From Haemonchus contortus (taxonomy: Eukaryota > Nematoda > Chromadorea > Rhabditida > Trichostrongylidae): a DNA stretch of 64,000 nucleotides. The stretch is taken from assembly GCA_000469685.2 (NCBI GenBank), contig LS997565.1, positions 49,259,501 through 49,323,500 on the forward strand, written 5' to 3'. The position numbers were made by a program, and so were the translations under genes. The notes under the pieces were generated by a model that saw nothing but the letters and a program-made list of their open reading frames with translations, had not been told where the DNA came from and searched no databases. Of this stretch, positions 45,407-56,436 are shown one piece after another. How positions within the stretch are numbered: the stretch's first letter is position 1; each line of letters starts with the position of its first letter.

Positions 45407-48400
45407 ATGTACCCGCACAGTAAACCAGTTCCTTATCAGGTGCTGCATCTTCTGATCCCTGCTATCGCTTTCGTAGGGAATGGAGCCGTTGTTTATGTGA
45501 CAATACGTTCAAAGTAATATTTTCAGATGAAAACTATATTTTTCGAAATTATTTAGTACATGCTGATAGATTGCCTCTGTTACCTGTTCTATTTCAGAGC
45601 TCTGCGGAGTCCATGCAATATACTCATTTCTCTGGTATCTCTCAGCGACATGGCAGTAGTATGTGCTGAACCTCTTGCTGCTGCTTTTCACAATATGTTA
45701 GTTTTATGAAAATTCATTTCGAAAAGACGGATCTCAAAATGGTCGGGTGCGGTGCAGTAGTAGCGAAATTGTCGCGTCGCGGCAAGAAGCACGCCGCGCG
45801 CGGAGGAATATAGCAGAACGCAGCAGCAGGTAAGAAATACAGGAACAAAGGAACTAGTAGTAGGATCATGCCTAAAATAAGGATCGCATATCGATTGAGC
45901 TGTATGAAGAACGCTAGAGCTGTAATAACGACGAATTAGTGGTCCGCGACAGCCGAATTGATTACAGAAAACCGATCCCGTCTCCTCAAACTGGTCCTTC
46001 GGTCACAAAGAGCCGCCAGATTTCTCGGGTTTACTATTGCCCCATATATTGCTCTTCATCGAGAACTGATGTCTTGATGCCTATGGTTCCCTGAATCCCG
46101 CGAATGAAGTCTCTCTGACGTTTATTTGGCCTCACCTCACTATAGGAAGCTATCATTACCTTCTAACGGATGTCTAGCGTTGAATACAATTGCGCTCTTG
46201 AGGGGGTTGTCGACCCTTCTACTTCTGCACAGGGAGACAGTCGAGAACCTGTTGTTGGAACCTGCAAATTATAAGGCATTCTATGGGCCAAGAACATGAC
46301 AAACGGAAACCCCGATGACGATAAAACAAGTACAGAAAGTACAACTATAGTGAAGCGCAACTATAATAGGGACTTGTCACTGGAGGATTGGGAGGAAGAT
46401 ATTAACATTGTGTTAGATTTTTAAGATGGCTAGACTACGAAATGAGGAACGTATCAAAGGTGGACCATGCCGGGAAGGGTGGAATGAATATGGCGTCAAT
46501 GAAATTGAGAGGGTCTAGTGGAAACCTAAGCGAACAACAGCGTTTCAGGGGCTCAAGAGAAAAGCAAAGATGAGGCATGAGGTAAAGATCATGAAAGGAA
46601 TTCTGATTGTGCAGGAAATGAGGATATTACTGTAGACACACAGCCCGTGCGATCAGACCGTGTCAGAAACGATTATCACGGATGGTTCTGCAAACAGCCT
46701 CTGCCCAACTGAAAACGCCGGAGCAATGCATGTATGGGTAAGTGCTCTGAAGAATGCAAGGTCATCTGATAAGAGGAGCAGTGAGGTTTGAATCCTAAGG
46801 GAAGAGAACAGAAGCAGCCCGAAAAAGATCCAGTCGGATGTGGTCAAGAAATTCGTTGTCGAATTTAAAATGCATTCAGAAGATGCTTTATGGATATTAC
46901 TGGGAGACGGGATTTTTGATAACGCCAAATAGCGAAAAAAAGAAAGTTTTTCTTCTATTATGCAATACTATAGTAGGAAGATGCCTACACGGAATCGGGA
47001 ACAGTTGACTGGTCCTAAGGAGGGTTATATTTGCTTTAATCTGAGTTGGAATTGCTAGTGACCTTTTTTTCGGTTTGTAGATTTTTGTGTTTCCTTATAC
47101 TTTCATTTGTAGTGTTCGAAGTGATACAGTATCTTCAACTACCTGCATTTACCTTCAACTGCCATCAACGTTCGCAGCGTGTACGTCGCCGATGTTTTTA
47201 CTTGCAGCTGCCCTTGACCGAAGGCTCTGCCTTATGCGATTTTAGTGAGTCTTCGAAAGCTTGATCATCCTTGTTTATGGGGTCTACTCTTTATAACTTA
47301 TAACCATGATTTCTACGTGTGGCCTATTTCTGTCAGTGAAAGTTGTAAGAAGATAAAATTTCGTCCAATTTTGGAAGTTGAGTGCACTTTTGGAAGACAG
47401 CATTCTTTCCTCATTGTTCCCTCCCTCAAAAACAAAAAAAAACGGCTGTGATGTTCACTACGGTGAATAGCCTGTTTCTTGATTTCAATTCTTCACTCCT
47501 CCCTGGCACTTTCAGATTTCATTCAAGAAGGGAGTTTAGAGCCCCTAAAACTTCATTAAGCGGCTGCTCTATAGCACGTTTGCAAAAAAAAAAACATTTT
47601 TATTTTACGAAGAACACTTTCGCACACCGAAACACTTTTACACAAACCACCGTTTAACAATACTGTTCGAGAGTCCTCGATTTTGTGGTCATTGAAGTTG
47701 CGATTGTTAAGTGAGAATTTTCTAGAAAAGATTCTCATGTAAAACCAAGGCTTTGAGCTATCGTGTTCTTCTGTCGCCCTTCGATGGCTACCTCGAGGCG
47801 AATGAGACTTTTGTAGGCAACAGCAGACTTAGACACATTTAGCATCACCACATTTCGATACCGCTTGTAGTGAGCGTTCCTTCCTATCTACGGAGCGTTC
47901 TCGAATTTTCCATTTCTCACTGACTGAAGGAAATTCGTTAGTCTCAACGATAAAATTCGTCATTACATACTGCTCTGTTTGACGGGGTGCCCTATGATCG
48001 GCCTTCCAACGACCAACGTAAAACCACTAGAGAAGGTGCGAACTAGATGCTACTATTAGTGGACAACTACATTACGAAAAAGGGAGGGTTTCCATATAAT
48101 GCGCACGGTCAGGGGTTCAAATTCCGGATCGATGTCCACCTAAGCCAACCAAAAGCACTGACTTGTACATCGGCTAGCTACCGCAAGTTATTGTATAGGG
48201 CACATACACACTCATTGGCTGCTTTCATAGTCCGCCGACTGCCGGCGTGCGTGCCGGCCGGCCGGCCGGCGTGCCGGCGGAGGCAGTGTTAGGGGGAGGA
48301 GGGAGGCAGACAGATAGGCAAACAGTCCACGCCCCTTCGAGGGGTTGAAAACGAACAACCTTCGAAGGGGCGTGGACTGTTTGCCTTACACTGTCTGCCT

Positions 48401-49498
48401 CCCTCCTCCCCCCTAGCACTGTCTCCTCCGGCACGCCGGCCGGCCGGCCGGCGGACTATGAAAGCAGCCATTACGCCACCACGATTCTGAACGGAAGTCG
48501 AGTGCGGTGGCGCATCCCTCAAACAGGATTGATTAACGACAAAAACTTTATCCTTTATCCTTTAATGTCTTCGGGCTTAAATCAATCTCATCTGATTGTG
48601 AGGTGTGCGCCCCACATTCGACTTCTATTCAGGATCATAGTTTCGTATTGAATGCGTTTGTGGTCTACACAATGAGCTTCGATTGCCATCCGATGTACAA
48701 AACTGTGCTTTCATCCTGTTAGACGAGTCTGGTTCTAATTAACCGACGCCGGAAGGATGGAAGGCTAGGTTGGCCGAGGCAAATATCGATCCTGGATTCG
48801 AACGCGGAACCAGGCGCTTGTGGTAGTGCTCCACTTGCCGCTACACCACCACGTAGAGATTTGAAAAATAAAACAAAAAAAAAATGACATACTCACGTTT
48901 GGAAGTAAAATGTGTGGAATAAAAGTAAAAGTGGAAAAAGCGGTACAAACATAGCCCGATTCTCTGCGTTGGGAAATATTTTTTCCGAAACAAATTTTTG
49001 AAGCTCACTTGAACTAACTCAACTCGATGACAGAGACCAATTCTTTTCAGCAACGCTATGTTAGCTTCCTACCCAAAATATTACCTCGCTGCACAGATTC
49101 TGCCAGCATGTATAATTGGGATTGCACTGGACGTCGCTGTTTTGATAAATCTGAAGACTGAACAGTATGTCAATCCAATGCGTTTTTTTTTCAATACCAA
49201 GACTACTACTCATCAGTGCAAGTGCAAAGTTTGCTGATTTGCATGAAAAGCAAACAATTCCTACTATAGGGATCTTAACCAGTACTTTTTATATGTTGCA
49301 GGCAGGTCATATGCAGTTTGGCAACACCTATGATGGGACCGATTAGCAGTGTTTACACTAAAGCAGTCATGATAGTATGCATGATCATTATACTATCTAA
49401 TGCGTCCTTTATACTGTTTTTAAGGAAACTACGAATGAGTAAGTGCTTCAAGTCGAAGTTTCGTAGTGGTTGTCATCCTACTTACTATAAAGCGCTTC

Positions 49499-49533
<35 letters not shown>

Positions 49534-52373
49534 GTTCTGTCTGTATGTCTGTCACGAAATTCCCTAGCTCCTTTAGATCTGCCTGGAGAGACCGGGTCAA
49601 GCGTGGGATGGGTGGGCCAGGTCCCGAGAAGTATAAAACACACATCACCTTGGCGAAGCCCCGCCCACAGTGGGCGTGGCGTGCATCGAAATGAGCTGGA
49701 CTGAGGACCATGATTTCAAATTCAGCCACAAGACGGCCTCAAAATTGGGGTTTAAAGGTGGCTTGAGGTGCGCATTGGTAAGTTAGATCGAACTGGGGAG
49801 ACCCACCCCCGATAGGCGGGGCGTTCTCCAAAAATGCAATGTTTTATGAATACATTTATAACTTGGTTTGGAGAAAGCCAACAGAGCAGGAAAAGGTTGA
49901 TTTGGGAGGAGCACTGTCGGAGGTGTCTCCAGCATAAATGACGTCAGCGGAGACCCGCCCACAATGGGCGGAGCGTGCCTCGAAGCTCACATGCCTTCTT
50001 ACATTTATATACGAAAATCCATAATTCCGGTTCCCATGGACGTAGAGAGTTCAAATTTGGTAGGAGTACAGGCGTCATGGAGGCAAAACTCATGATGGGT
50101 GGCAGAACCAGACTCCGCCCACAAGGGGCGGGGTCTGTGCGGAAATTCATAACTCCCGTCCCCATGGACCGAGAAAGTTCAAACTTGGTAGGAGTACAGA
50201 CACCGCGATGGGGAAACTTGAGGTGATGGTAGAACCAGACTCCGCCCACAAGGGGCGGGGTTTGAGCGAAAATTCATAACTCATGTCCCCATGGACCTAG
50301 AAAGTTCAAACTTGGTAGGAGTACAGGCGACAGGATGGGAACACCTATGGTGGGTGGCAAAACCGGACTCCGCCCACAAGGGGCGGGGTTTGGGTGAAAA
50401 TTCATAGTTCTGTCCCAATGGACCTAGAAAGTTCAAACTTGGTGGGAGTACAGACACTGCGATGGGGAAACTTATGGTGGGTGTTAGAACCAGACTCCGC
50501 CCACAAGGGGCGGGGTTTGTGCGAAAATTCATAACTCCTGTCCCCACGGACCTAGAAAGTTAAAACTCGGTGGAAGTACAGGCGCCATGGTGGGAAAACT
50601 TATGTTGGGTAGCAGAACTAGACTCCGCCCACAAGGGGCGGGGTTTGTGCGAAAATTCATAACTCCTGTCCCCACGGACCTAGAAAGTTCAAACTCGGTA
50701 GGAGTACAGGCGGCATGATAGGAAAACTTATGGTGGGTGGTAGAACCAGATTCCGCCCACAAGGGCGGGGTTTGGGCGAAAGTTCACATTTCCTGTCCCC
50801 ATGGACCTATAAAGTTCAAACTTAGTAAGAGTACAGGCGCCATGATAGGAAAACTTATAGTGGGTGGTAGAGCCAGACTCCGCCCACAGGAGGCGAGGTT
50901 CGAGCGGAAACTCTTAAATCCGATAAAGGTCTATAATCAAAATCAGCTCATGCGGCCCCGTCTCTCATGGTTAGAGCCCCTAGCGCGCGAGAGCGTGCGT
51001 AGCCGCCTGGTGTCCCATAAAATGATTTAGCTTAGCCCTTCAGGTATATTGTGGTAAGTGCCTGTGACCCCACTCTGGCGCTAAGAGCACCATGGCCGAC
51101 GGAGAACGTCCGTTGCGCGCGTCCGTCGAAAGCAGGTCACCCCGCCCACTTCCCGCGCGGTGCACCGCACTGAGGTCGCGAGATGATATTACAGTACCAC
51201 CAAGTGTCAGTTTAGCGAATGGCTTGCATTTGGTTGTGTTATCTTCTCTTCGAACTGACTGCCGTGGACCAAGCGCAAATTGTATGCCCCACTGACAACT
51301 GCGACGTCCGGCAAGTATCGCGAGCTGCCCCGCCGCGTGCGACGGCTGCGGTGTGACCTAGTTTCGACGGACGCGCGCAACGAAGCGCACCCATTCGCTT
51401 CGCGTACTGATTTAGCCGCTGCGTCTACAGGGACGTATAAATAAATAAATAAATAAATGAATATCATGTGTAGTCATAGACACTGTCATTTCAGGTAGCG
51501 AAACGGCAAAGAGCGCTCATCGGTCCGTATTCCTTATTTGTATGACTGTCGTGCTTGGCTATTTTAGCGCAATGGTCATTTTTTTTATGAGAGAATTACT
51601 GAATCTAGACGTTGATTTGCTAAATTGGAGTACGTTTGCTGGGCTATTTGCTTATGTATCATTTTCTGTCAACTTCTTCGTCTACTACACCATCAGGTTT
51701 GTTCATCAGTAGGTAACAGAAACATTTTCTCTTCATCCCGTTTGTTAGGAAGACATAACGGCAAAGCAGGAGCTTGTGGTGAGTGCGTAACTGCAAGTTC
51801 GGTTACGGATGTACGGATGTTGTACGATTTTACTCTATTTTAGTTATTCGCATCTATAAAAAGCAGCAACGGTTTCAATGAGACAAAAAATGTTTGCCAC
51901 GTTGCCAATGTATGCCAGTAAACTACCACGTTGCACCGTGGCAGCTTACTGGAGCTAAGTATGCGCAATGGCGCACACTCTTGGACAGCTCGTCCAAACA
52001 CCCCTTTCGCGCAACGTTTGTCGTCACATTCTCATCCAAAGCTATTATTCTACTTTTTAAACATATTTCTCTAGGAGGTCGATCTTGCATTTTTCTCGCC
52101 CTTTTTTTGCGACACATTCATTATTCGCAGTTTAGGTACCTAAAAATTATCGCGAGCCAAGCCTCTGACGGCTACCCTGTGTACTTGTGAGCGTTTCATT
52201 AAAAGGGTATTTTAAGCAAGGAATATCGTGCTGCATTTGACGAGCTTCTCGGAATCGGTCGCGTCAAGGCTTTCCTCTGCCGTAGGAAGAGAATCGGTGA
52301 TCAGCAACTTCCTAATTTGCCAAGTACAAGTCGGAACAACATTGTAGCGATAACGGTATCTCACGCAAATTGA
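45407..52373 (+). CDS. Srsx-class chemosensory GPCR, gene D (7 exons, 315 aa)
   Basis: Fourth member. Exons: 45407-45513, 45598-45696, 47113-47244, 49051-49164, 49302-49438, 51495-51696, 52217-52373 (TGA), all GT-AG. Receptor features: [13 protein letters not shown] (TM1), LRSPCNILISLVSLSDMAVV (TM2), MFLLAAALDRRLCLM (LDRR in place of IDRR), AAQILPACIIGIALDVAVL (TM4, PAC instead of PGC), TPMMGPISSVYTKAV then TM5, [16 protein letters not shown] (TM6), NFFVYYTISKEYR (TM7 end). Its C-terminal tail is the longest (LPNLPSTSRNNIVAITVSHA). Exon 3 uses a TTTGTAG acceptor and exon 7 TTTAAG, both weaker than usual but valid. Introns 2, 3 and 5 together hold about 4 kb of repeats. At nearly 7 kb it is the largest gene of the array. 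Confidence 0.87.
45745..45965 (-). mobile_element. Copy of the 40154-type TIR element in intron 2 of gene D
   Basis: The reverse complement matches the body of the 40154-40432 element (GGCTGTCGCGGACCACT; AGCTCTAGCGTTCTTCATAC; TATACGATC-like segment; CGACGCGAC). The ends are more diverged and no target duplication was found. Confidence 0.5.
46360..46930 (+). mobile_element. Old RTE-like fossil in intron 2 of gene D (shared with gene C)
   Basis: Homologous to 36430-37010 at the same intron position. Pieces such as DRVRNDYHGWF on the plus strand and general colinearity support common descent from one insertion that predates the C-D duplication. Confidence 0.5.
48075..48535 (+). repeat. tRNA-derived SINE, copy 5, split by a fold-back element
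   Basis: GGTCAGGGGTTCAAATTCCG is the B-box. The body runs to GGGCACATACACACTCA at 48216 and resumes at 48471 with TACGCCACCACGATTCTGAA, then the family tail. Comparison with copy 2 gives the empty site of the inserted element. Confidence 0.65.
48217..48470. mobile_element. GC-rich fold-back element, about 250 bp
   Basis: A long imperfect palindrome. TGGCTGCTTTCATAGTCCGC near 48218 is repeated inverted at 48451-48470, followed inward by GCCGGCCGGCCGG, purine-rich GGGGGAGGAGGGAGGCAGAC and GTCCACGCCCCTTCGA, with a central loop near 48340-48358 and the mirror arm after it. It sits inside a SINE. A related end occurs at 16478-16508. No coding capacity. Confidence 0.8.
48580..48853 (-). repeat. 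tRNA-derived SINE, copy 6
   Basis: The reverse complement starts GTGGTGGTGTAGCGGCAAGT (A-box TAGCGGCAAGTGG) with GCGTTCGAATCCAGG (B-box), the best pol III promoter of the family in this window. The shared body follows. It faces copy 5 tail-to-tail in intron 3 of gene D. Confidence 0.8.
49498..49552. repeat. (TCTG)n microsatellite in intron 5 of gene D
   Basis: About 12 TCTG/TCTGT units with minor interruptions, followed by the GC-box repeat, as at 2938-2966 in the 2885 copy. It is probably a fixed part of that repeat family. Confidence 0.85.
49650..50920. repeat. 127-bp tandem minisatellite with GC palindromes, intron 5 of gene D
   Basis: Seven units with starts at 50111, 50238, 50366, 50493, 50621, 50749 and 50876, a period of 127-128 bp. 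Each has CTCCGCCCACAAGGGGCGGGG or a one-step variant, a CATAACTCCTGTCCCCATGG-type segment and AAAGTTCAAACTTGGTAGGA. Diverged units precede at 49655, 49800 and 49952. Inside a receptor intron, non-coding. Long frames on the minus strand are an effect of the period plus absence of stops. Confidence 0.9.
50930..51455 (+). mobile_element. 3' end of an unidentified LINE or SINE with (TAAA)n tail
   Basis: A GC-rich stretch without coding signal ends in GGGACGTATAAATAAATAAA (51430-51450). A short tandem tail of this type marks a retrotransposed 3' end. A second such tail, without clear upstream homology, is at 60125-60146. Confidence 0.4.
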
Positions 52374-54930
52374 TTCTCACCCTTCTTTTTCGCATATGAG
52401 ATTCCTTATGATCAAGTTGTACTTGTGGTCGTCTGCTTTGTTTCTGGTCGTATGTTTACTCTGCTTAGCCGAGCTCTTCTAGTTTAGTGCGATACTGTGA
52501 TAGTAGAGCAGAAGGGGTCAGAATGGTTACAGATCTTTCTGTTAGTAATTAGGTTATTTCATACTTTCCCACGCTCTGAAAACTAATTTATGTAAGACAT
52601 GCGCTACGCTGCGATATGATCTACTCAAAGTTGATAAGATTCACCTTCAATAAGGAAACAGCAAGCAGAAAACAGAGCTGTACCTTTGACAGGAAATCTT
52701 CTCATCTTAAGAAGACGGCAACGAACGGTGTCTTTCGATACTAACCTTCACTAGTGAGCAATTACTAATTATTTTACGCCTACGATGAGACCGTGATAAA
52801 AAATGATGAAACTAAAAAAAACTCAGACAAAAGGCAGTTTCTTTACTAACATATCTAATCTGGGCTACTCCTGGAATGTTACTATTGAACCATCTCCCTG
52901 AATACTCGATCCACCACATTTCCCCCGTACTCTAGAATCATTTCTAAAAATGGCTGATATTGGGAGACTGGGATTTAATCTTGAAACTTCCTCAGCAACT
53001 ATCTACCTCCACTTGCGCAACACTCTTCTTTCTTGCTATCGAGGGTCATTGGCAATTCGTTCTTGTTTCTTTGCCTATCAACGAGTTCCAAACATGATCT
53101 GAACTCTCTAAGTACTAGAAGAAATGTACGTGACATCACGCAACTTATTATGTTTATTTGAGTTGGAATATTCGTAAACTGGCCTGAAATAAAACTTGTT
53201 AATAACTCCTGTTAAAGATGAATAGTTGGCTACTACTTTCTAGAGGAAAATAGTTCAAGAAAAGCAGAAATTCTGTGTAAATCTATTTACTACTCATGAA
53301 AAAAACAGGGAATTTATAATACAAATTGCGGTACAATATACACACAAAAGGATAGATGCCAATAGCAGTCAAAATCGAAGATCACTTTTTGGAGGATGGA
53401 AAAGTGTAGAGGACAGTGTGGCGGTTTGGCACCTTGAGTCGATCTGCCAATATGTCGGGCTTAAACCTGCAATACATCAGTGAGGCGTAGCGGCAATAAA
53501 CTGAACCATGCGAAACCCATCAAAAGCCATTCACTGCGATTCCCTCTATCCTCATACATACAGCGAAGGAACGAAAACCTCTATAATTTCAGCAAGCTCT
53601 GAGGGAAAGAGGTTCCCTGAGCTCAAGAGAAAAATTATACGAACCTGCCCCCTCGAGTAAATTCAAGGAAATTCGAAAACCACCTATGGGAGAAAACCCT
53701 ACCCAAGAGGAAAGTACAGCAGCAGGGCAGGCGGAGACATCACATCCGCAATCATCTGAAGACTCAGGGCGAGTAAAACTGTTTCACCTAACCAGGTTAT
53801 AACTGCCCCGCCAGAAAACTGTAGGGGAGCAGGGAGGAGCGCTAGCGGGAAACTATACTTTCAGAAGGAAGGTAAATGGCATGCATCACCGTGAAAACTG
53901 GCTGTTTCAGTTTCTATTTCCTTCCATGACCTCTAATAAAAAGGCAAGGAAGATGATTACATTGTGATACCGTCCAGTGACGGCAGGCAAAATGAACCAT
54001 GGCTCATCAAATTGCATGACCGTAGTAGTCTTAGATCTGCTCCCGATTTTGCGGTGTAATTGAGTTTTGGTATCATAGTTTAGGTTCCGAAGCCTAACTA
54101 TACGGTCTCTAGCATTATCAAGCCTCATTACAGCAGTTTTCTACTATTCACTCGGCCTACAATCAGGTTAGCGACTACGGATTAATATGCTGCACATACA
54201 ACTGCTGAAAGTCCGAAGATGGATAGGTCAGAGTTGTGTGCTCCTAAACGAGAAAAGTATAGTTTGAGCTCGTCATCCTTTCCCAGAAGAACTAGATAGA
54301 TATGTCTGCACCGGCGCTCAGTACGGTACTATCCATCAAGAACATACTTGAGATACCAGAACTAACTGCACCCCGCATCACTACCCTCTCTATTAGGGCG
54401 ATGTACGATGGCGGAACATGTAGGCGAGACGCACATGCCGTGCCAGCCGATCTGTTGCCACGTGGGACTATCCTTTTTAGATATCCACGAATTATTCGAA
54501 GGAAGATTTATGCATGTACTTGAGTTCAGCGGAACCACAGCTGTCCTTCCGAGGTTAAGGCTGCGCCTGAGCTCAAGCAATCATTTCCTTCCACTCATAC
54601 CAGAGCTGCTTTTATGGGCTTAGATCAAGCCTCTGGGAAAATCAATGGTGAACATAGGCATAAGCTTTAGGCGATCAATGGCATAAAGGCGATCCTGTTG
54701 ATTACTGCAAAACTAAACAGTAAGAAACGGAGGAGCACTTGAAACTTAGAAAAAAGCTTACCAAATGTATAAAATAAAGTCGAATCTGCTAAGAGTCGGA
54801 ATACAAGAAAGCTTGCGATCAGTGAGGCCACAAAACATTAGCGTTTATTTTATAAGTTCCAGAGCGAAATACATGGATAGTTTCACTAAATGCTGATGAC
54901 CCCAATCAGTCTTATTGTTAGCCTCAATCA
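52374..54930. other. 3' flank of gene D, partly shared with A and C, no gene
   Basis: 53220-53560 and about 53830-54000 align with 13170-13530 / 13800-13960 behind gene A and with 42480-43110 / 44390-44560 behind gene C. The far end near 54000-54130 may mark the right edge of the duplicated unit. No supported coding region. Confidence 0.45.
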
Positions 54931-54949
54931 ATTGAGCTTGCCTCAAAGC

Positions 54950-56405
54950 TCATAGAGGATCCTGTACCTTGCCAGTTTGTCCATGATGGAAAGTGTGCGA
55001 TTCAACTCCACCGTGACCATATCCTCGAGGACCAAATAAGGCGCCGTAGCAGCGGTTGCAGTATGGCTTTCCGTCACGCTGAAAATAAATGTCCGTTTAA
55101 AATAAAAATGGAGAATTCCTAGACGATGCATTGTTTTCAAACTCAAACTTGATCGAAGCATTGAACAACTCAACTTTTTTCAGAGTGACTTGTTGTTGGA
55201 ATGATGAAATGTTCTCATATAAAAAATGGGTAGCAAGTTTTGATGGCATCACTTTGCCGACATCGCGTTCACCAACACTAAGCCCTGTCCGTTTCCAGCC
55301 GGTGTGGAACCGATTTTCAGATCTCATGTGTATGGCACGGTTCGAACACCCATTTCCCCCTTTTCAGCTTTCTTCGACATGGAACCAATGCTGCATAGTG
55401 CCAGGTCCCTCGAGCCCGTTGTCCCTCACCCAGTGGGTTTGTCCGGCATGTACACTTGCACAAATCCTTCTTCCCATCTGTGAACAGCAGGGCAAAATAT
55501 GAGGCCTTCATGTTGGGCAAGTTGACTTCAACCCCCGCCCTCAGCACACAGTTACTAAGCCTCGGCTCGCTCGACGTACAGGAACACCTTGCCCTGTGCA
55601 TACAAATTCTACTTCTCACCTAAATAGCTCAGGTGATTACTGAGTTAGCGTCGGAGTTTATGACACGGTCCAGTGACAGGCTACACTATCTCGAACTACA
55701 TGCAACAGAGACTTCCTTTTCACGATATGCTTCCACCAAGCATGAAGCGCAGGGTATAGGGATATATACTCAAAAGAAAAGCCGCGTCTGTCGCACTCAT
55801 CTTTGCGCGCTTTAATCAACCGTTCAATTTGGGCGGTCGACTGTGAAACCGTCGGGTATCGCTCAAATCCAATTATTGATGTGAGCACGCAAGTATGAAT
55901 AGACCTAACTAACTACGACTCGGTTACAGAAGGGCCTTTGCAGTTCATGACGCGAAGCCACGCTCAGAAAACTTGCTCGCTTCCGCAGATAGAGATACTC
56001 AATCCCTCACTGGAGTGTGTCGCTCCTGCTTGTTCATCTGCACCCCTCTGAATCGGCTAAAGAATAAGGGCCCTCCAAAAGATAGCTTTTCTAACCAAGA
56101 GTTCACATGAGACCTTCCATGGCTTTAGATTACCCTAGCGTTATAGGAGTGAGTTCCATCTCTGTACACGATGCTTATAATTCAGTCTAGCCCAATGAAG
56201 AAAGGAACGCACCTCTGAATGACTTCCCGCAGCAAGGGTTTTCTTGCATGCTTCGTTCTCACATCGTAGACACGGCCTATGCCAATCCTTTCCGATGGAT
56301 GTAACTCGTTCAGCTGCAACAATGAGATTTTACTTGAATAATTGACTATTTCATCGAGAACTCACCGAAGTAGACGGGTTTGTTGCAACGAGGGCAGTTT
56401 GGCAT
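54950..56405 (-). CDS. valv-1: Cysteine-rich LIM-domain protein, CRIP family (3 exons, 89 aa)
   Basis: Small cytoplasmic/nuclear single-LIM protein of the cysteine-rich intestinal protein family, an adaptor that binds two zinc ions. Exons on the minus strand: 56405-56366 (ATG), 56313-56213, 55078-54950 (TGA), with GT-AG introns of 52 and 1134 nt; total 270 nt. The protein starts [13 protein letters not shown] (first C-x2-C), continues [16 protein letters not shown] (H-x2-C-x2-C), then [11 protein letters not shown], and [14 protein letters not shown] gives the last C-x2-C. The tail GPRGYGHGG then ESHTFHHGQ is the glycine-rich CRIP ending. An extra two residues lie in C-ENEA-C, where two residues are usual. 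It is the only recognised gene here that is not a receptor, and it is divergently oriented. The symbol valv-1 is given by similarity to the C. elegans CRIP gene as I remember it. Confidence 0.88.
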
Positions 56406-56423
56406 GTCGTTTTAGCGAATAAA

Positions 56424-56436
56424 ACTGAAAAAAAGC
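56424..56436 (-). promoter_or_regulatory. Probable spliced-leader 3' splice site of the CRIP gene
   Basis: On the minus strand GCTTTTTTTCAG precedes TTTTATTCGC, and the ATG follows 19 nt later at 56405. A strong T-rich acceptor with no upstream coding exon in sight is the usual picture of SL1 trans-splicing in nematodes. An intron in the 5' untranslated region is the alternative. Confidence 0.5.

Noticed and set aside
49944..50762. Repeating minus-strand frames (ten-residue motifs such as NPAPCGRSLV)
   Set aside because: Product of the 127-bp minisatellite, whose unit is free of stops in some frames. The unit length is not a multiple of three in all repeats, and there is no start context.
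49498..50920. CRISPR-like array of regularly spaced palindromic repeats
   Set aside because: The spacers are also conserved between units, and the context is a eukaryotic intron, so it is a minisatellite.
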